Below are positions 5,484 to 7,981 of a stretch of 7,981 bases of DNA, one piece after another (positions within the stretch are counted from its first letter, which is position 1; each line of letters starts with the position of its first letter). Position numbers and translations under genes: made by a program. The notes under the pieces were generated by a model. The model was not told where the DNA came from. It did no database searches and saw only the letters and a program-made list of their open reading frames with translations. This DNA comes from a bacterium (GTDB taxonomy: Bacteria > UBA8248). The DNA lies in the NCBI GenBank assembly GCA_027622355.1, contig JAQBZT010000130.1:1-7981 (forward strand), in the 5' to 3' direction.

Positions 5484-6314
5484 ATGAGGTTTCTATACAC
5501 GATTTTCTTTGTTCTGTTCACCCTGCATCCGGCCTTTGCGGTCGAGTTGAAGAAGGAAAACCCCGACAATCCCGCTGTTCTCATGAAAACCAACCTCGGC
5601 GATGTCTATATCGAGCTTTTCCCGAAGGCGGCGCCCGAGACCGTAAAGAATTTCATCGATCTTGCGGAGGGCCGCAAAGAATTCACCGATATTAAAACGA
5701 AACAGAAGGTGAAACGCCCCTATTACGACGGGATCGTATTCCACCGGGTCATCGCCAATTTCATGATCCAGGGCGGCAGTCCGCTCGGCAACGGCATAGG
5801 CGGGCCCGGCTTCAAGTTCAAGGACGAGATCAACGCCGTCCGGATCGGTCTGGACAAACTGAAGGTCTTCGAAACGGAAGACAAAATCCATCCTTTCCTT
5901 CTCATTCGATCCCAGCCTGAGTTTCAGAGCATCGTTCTCGGTCCGCTCGTCCGAAAAATGGGAATCAAAAATCAGGAACAATTCAAAAGCCGGTTGGAGG
6001 AGATCAAGGCGAAACTGACCGTCATGACGCTGATGGAAGCCTATGAAAATCTCGGCTTCCGCTACGACAAGGAACTTCCCTCGATCGAGCCGAAAAAAGG
6101 CGCCGTCGCCATGGCGAATGCGGGGCCGAACACGAATGGCTCGGAATTTTTCATCAACCTCAAGGACACCCCCTGGCTCGCCGGGAAACATACCGTTTTC
6201 GGAAAAGTAATCCAGGGAATGAGCGTCGTCGAGAAAATCGGCGAAACTCCCGTGAATCCTGCGTTAAAACCGCTCAAGGACATGAAAATCATTTCCATCC
6301 GGGTTGTAAAGTAG
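5484..6314 (+). CDS. Exported cyclophilin-type peptidyl-prolyl cis-trans isomerase with internal insertion
   Basis: This 276-residue protein speeds proline isomerisation during protein folding, here probably in the periplasm. Residues 1-19 form a signal peptide: a basic start, a hydrophobic core and PAFA before the expected cut. The cyclophilin fold is complete but split. The first half runs about 32-115 with FHRVI (Arg88) and NFMIQGG (Phe93, Gln96). The second half runs about 205-276 with FF (222-223), Trp231 and GKHTVFG (His236). All main active-site residues, including the Trp linked to cyclosporin binding, are present. Between the halves lie about 85 extra charged, helix-prone residues (118-203), and a shorter insertion sits near 63-78. 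Ordinary bacterial cyclophilins are about 160-190 residues. GGGAG (5472-5476) seven bases upstream supports the ATG. The stop is nine bases from the convergent recR stop. Confidence 0.9.
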   Translation: MRFLYTIFFVLFTLHPAFAVELKKENPDNPAVLMKTNLGDVYIELFPKAAPETVKNFIDLAEGRKEFTDIKTKQKVKRPYYDGIVFHRVIANFMIQGGSPLGNGIGGPGFKFKDEINAVRIGLDKLKVFETEDKIHPFLLIRSQPEFQSIVLGPLVRKMGIKNQEQFKSRLEEIKAKLTVMTLMEAYENLGFRYDKELPSIEPKKGAVAMANAGPNTNGSEFFINLKDTPWLAGKHTVFGKVIQGMSVVEKIGETPVNPALKPLKDMKIISIRVVK

Positions 6315-6323
6315 GGGGTACTG

Positions 6324-6932
6324 TTAGATCTCGCTCCGGTGCTCGAGGGACTGGGAAAGCGTCAACTCATCGGCGTACTCGAGGTGGCTTCCCATCGGCA
6401 GGCCGCGGGCCAGCTGGGTGACCCGCACCCCGAGCGGTTTGAGCACCTTGGCGAGATAGAGCGAGGTGCCCTCGCCCGCCATGCTCGGGTTCAGGGCCAG
6501 AATCACTTCTTTCACCCCGCCTTTTTTGATGCGATCGACCAGATCGCCGATCGTCAAATCCTCCGGCCCGACGCCGTCAAGGGGCGAAATCACCCCCATG
6601 AGGACGTGAAACTTTCCCCGGAAATCCCCCGCCCGCCCGATGGCGAAAACATCGGCTGGCTCTTCCACCACGCAGAGGGTCGCGGGGTCGCGCTCCGCGC
6701 AGACGCCGCAAGCCTCGCCGCCGGCTATCCCCTCCACCAGGATGTGGCAGGTGGGGCACAGTCCTACCCGATCATGCAGGGTGCTGCACGATTTCGAGAT
6801 CGCCTTCGCGGCCTCCGGATCCTTCGAGAGCAGATGAAAAACAATCCGCTGCGCGCTCTTCGGCCCCACGCCGGGAAGCCGGCGGAAAGCCTCGATGCAG
6901 GCCCGGATGGCGGGAAACTGGTTTAAAGGCAC
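6324..6932 (-). CDS. recR: Recombination mediator protein RecR
   Basis: RecR acts with RecF and RecO to load RecA on gapped single-stranded DNA during repair. The 202-residue length is typical. In order: helix-hairpin-helix LPGVGPKSAQRIVFHLL (19-35), a zinc finger with Cys59, Cys62, Cys75 and Cys78, a Toprim domain (VVEEPADV at 88-95, HVLMGVISPLDGVGPEDL at 109-126), and the C-terminal ARGLPMGSHLEYADELTL (175-192). At the position usually read as Glu in the AIE stretch of the Toprim domain, this protein has Gly99 (AIGRAGDF). The main acidic residues of the VVEE and SPLDG segments are kept. The start is a GTG with AGGGG nine bases upstream. It is last in the dnaX-ybaB-zinc ribbon-recR run and most likely co-transcribed with it. 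Confidence 0.96.
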   Translation of the reverse strand: MPLNQFPAIRACIEAFRRLPGVGPKSAQRIVFHLLSKDPEAAKAISKSCSTLHDRVGLCPTCHILVEGIAGGEACGVCAERDPATLCVVEEPADVFAIGRAGDFRGKFHVLMGVISPLDGVGPEDLTIGDLVDRIKKGGVKEVILALNPSMAGEGTSLYLAKVLKPLGVRVTQLARGLPMGSHLEYADELTLSQSLEHRSEI

Positions 6933-6964
6933 AGACGAATACCCCTCTCAGGCGGGCTTCCACC

Positions 6965-7249
6965 TCATCTCAATCCGGGAATGGAAAAGTAAATATACAG
7001 CATGGCGATGATGACCAGCGCCACCACAAGCGGAAGCACCACCATCTCGCCCAGATCCCACCGGTGGCCGCAGACCGGGCACCGGTGATGGACGAACGCC
7101 TCGCGCTTGCCGCGGTGGCCGCATTTTCCGCAAAGCGCGGTCTCCAACCGTGCCCCGCAGCTTCGGCAAACGGGATCGCGATGCGCCACGGGTGCCTGGC
7201 AGTTTCCACAACGAAGGCCCGTCCCCCTGCCCGTTCCCGAGGAAGCCAT
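6965..7249 (-). CDS. Small zinc-ribbon protein with C-terminal membrane helix
   Basis: A 94-residue protein with four CxxC pairs: CGNC (14-17), CRSC (28-31), CGKC (40-43) and CPVC (57-60). This is the layout of a double zinc ribbon. Residues 69-90 form one hydrophobic helix, ending four residues before the C-terminus, so it would be tail-anchored with the zinc domain in the cytoplasm. Three frames overlap here; this one is chosen because it alone gives the regular cysteine pairs and the helix. The ATG at 7249 lies 14 bases after the ybaB stop, with a weak AGGCGG site eight bases upstream, and its stop is 32 bases before recR, so translational coupling in one operon is likely. Double zinc ribbons often bind protein or nucleic acid, but no specific function can be assigned. 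Confidence 0.8.
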   Translation of the reverse strand: MASSGTGRGTGLRCGNCQAPVAHRDPVCRSCGARLETALCGKCGHRGKREAFVHHRCPVCGHRWDLGEMVVLPLVVALVIIAMLYIYFSIPGLR

Positions 7250-7263
7250 GCGCCAAACCGCCT

Positions 7264-7584
7264 TTAAAAGAGTCCCGGAATTCCCAGTCCGCCAGTCAGC
7301 TTTTTCATCTCCTCCGCGAGCATATTTCTTCCCTTCTTCGCCGCCTCGTTGCAGGCCGCGCGGACCAGATCCTCCAGCATCTCGACATCGTTGGGATCGA
7401 CAGCCTGCGGCTCTATCTTCACCGAGAGAATATCTCCCGCGCCGTTCGCCCTGACCGTCACCATCCCGCCCCCGGCGCTTGCCTCGACTTCGCGCGCTCC
7501 AATCTCCTCCTGAATCTTGGCCATCTTCTCCTGCATCTGGCGCGCTTGCTTCATCAGGTTGCCCATACCGCCTTTCAACATCAT
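7264..7584 (-). CDS. ybaB: YbaB/EbfC family nucleoid-associated protein
   Basis: A 106-residue DNA-binding protein of the YbaB/EbfC family, small dimers that coat DNA and affect nucleoid structure and gene expression. The N-terminal GGMGNLMKQARQMQEKM begins a long amphipathic helix (about 5-30), followed by strand-rich VTVRANGAGDILSVKIEP, DPNDVEMLEDLVRAACNEA, and a Gly-rich tail LTGGLGIPGLF, all as expected for the family. Two ATG codons stand side by side (7584 and 7581); GGGAG fits the second slightly better (seven bases), so the protein may be one residue shorter. It lies 39 bases downstream of the dnaX stop, the conserved dnaX-ybaB-recR order. Confidence 0.95.
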   Translation of the reverse strand: MMLKGGMGNLMKQARQMQEKMAKIQEEIGAREVEASAGGGMVTVRANGAGDILSVKIEPQAVDPNDVEMLEDLVRAACNEAAKKGRNMLAEEMKKLTGGLGIPGLF

Positions 7585-7623
7585 TCCTCTCCCTGTCTGT
7601 ATCGCCGCAAAGGGACCTCGCTG

Positions 7624-7981
7624 CTATTGGCCGCCGGAAGTGTTCCTGTTTCGCGCCCGAAGAGAGCGGATATTCATGATCTGACCGTTGAACATGTCCA
7701 CGACTTCTTGAACAACAGTCTCCTCCTCCTTGCGGAACCGGTTGCCGGCGGGGGACGACGCCTCCGGAGCGGAGATGGTTTCTGCCTTCTCCCTGAAATG
7801 CACTTTCACCGACCAGGAGGAGTGGGAGGCGAAAAAAGATTCAATGGATGCGGCCGCCTCCTGCAGAAGGCCTCTGGCGGGCGCGTGGCCGTTTCCCGGC
7901 GGAAGAGTGAACGAGATGCGCTCGGGCTCGCTGAGGTCAACTTCCGTCTCTTGCACCACCGCCTGCTGGGAGTGGCGGAGG
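7624..7981 (-). CDS. dnaX: DNA polymerase III subunit gamma/tau, C-terminal fragment
   Basis: The last 118 residues of a gene that continues past the right edge; the frame is open through 7980. DnaX is the clamp-loader ATPase subunit of the replicase, and its C-terminal part contacts other holoenzyme subunits. The ATPase domain lies outside the window. The visible part is the poorly conserved tail: a predicted alpha/beta segment (ISFTLPPG, then SWSVKVHFREK), a linker, and a final VVQEVVDMFNGQIMNIRSL resembling the helix-strand ending of many DnaX proteins. The assignment rests partly on this motif and mainly on its place directly before ybaB and recR. No start codon is present; an in-frame GTG at 7959 is internal. 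If the context misleads, it would be an unknown protein. Confidence 0.75.
   Translation of the reverse strand, partial: LRHSQQAVVQETEVDLSEPERISFTLPPGNGHAPARGLLQEAAASIESFFASHSSWSVKVHFREKAETISAPEASSPAGNRFRKEEETVVQEVVDMFNGQIMNIRSLRARNRNTSGGQ

Noticed and set aside
6948..7256. Alternative minus-strand frame over the zinc-ribbon gene
   Set aside because: It does not give regular CxxC pairs; the frame 6965-7249 does, and also ends in a clean membrane helix.
1..7981. CRISPR array, tRNA, rRNA, transposon ends or a defence system
   Set aside because: No regularly spaced repeats, no clover-leaf or rRNA-like segments, and no transposase, nuclease or toxin-antitoxin proteins were seen on either strand.

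Overview
This is a mostly GC-rich (C/G at third codon positions) stretch of bacterial chromosome with ten protein genes, two of them cut by the window ends. The dnaX-ybaB-recR cluster at the right end is a widely conserved bacterial housekeeping order. The exported cyclophilin and the scattered acyl-CoA and NAD(P) oxidoreductases suit a Gram-negative, heterotrophic, probably uncultured proteobacterium-like or deltaproteobacterium/Tectomicrobia-like lineage. That lineage guess is inference only; the sequence contains no rRNA or other decisive marker.

Layout, left to right. (1) Positions 1-778, minus strand: the 5' part of an uncharacterised single-membrane-helix protein that runs off the left edge. 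Its codons are clearly more A/T-rich than its neighbours. (2) 985-2169, minus: an acyl-CoA dehydrogenase with Asp where most relatives have the catalytic Glu. (3) 2448-3188, plus, divergent from the dehydrogenase: a calcineurin-like metallophosphoesterase with an altered last metal motif, followed by a strong hairpin terminator. (4) 3375-4304, minus: a zinc-free quinone-oxidoreductase-type MDR enzyme. (5) 4463-5347, plus, divergent from the MDR gene: a 3-hydroxyisobutyrate-dehydrogenase-family enzyme. The gap between these two holds a 16-bp palindrome and a 12-bp tandem repeat. (6) 5484-6314, plus: a secreted cyclophilin-type peptidyl-prolyl isomerase with a large helical insertion inside the fold. 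(7) 6324-7981, minus: dnaX (3' end), ybaB/ebfC, a small zinc-ribbon membrane protein and recR, probably one transcript.

The right-hand operon links the clamp-loader subunit, a nucleoid-associated protein and the RecFOR recombination mediator, with one extra zinc-ribbon gene between ybaB and recR. The middle genes are single-gene transcription units with alternating strands and no clear shared pathway. Acyl-CoA, MDR and beta-hydroxyacid dehydrogenases are all compatible with fatty-acid or branched-chain catabolism, but nothing here proves a joint pathway.

I found no rRNA, tRNA, CRISPR array, transposase, integrase or phage gene. I see no convincing new multi-gene system. The points most worth following are the cut-off membrane protein, the cyclophilin insertion, the zinc-ribbon gene inside dnaX-ybaB-recR, the changed active-site residues and the divergent-promoter palindrome.
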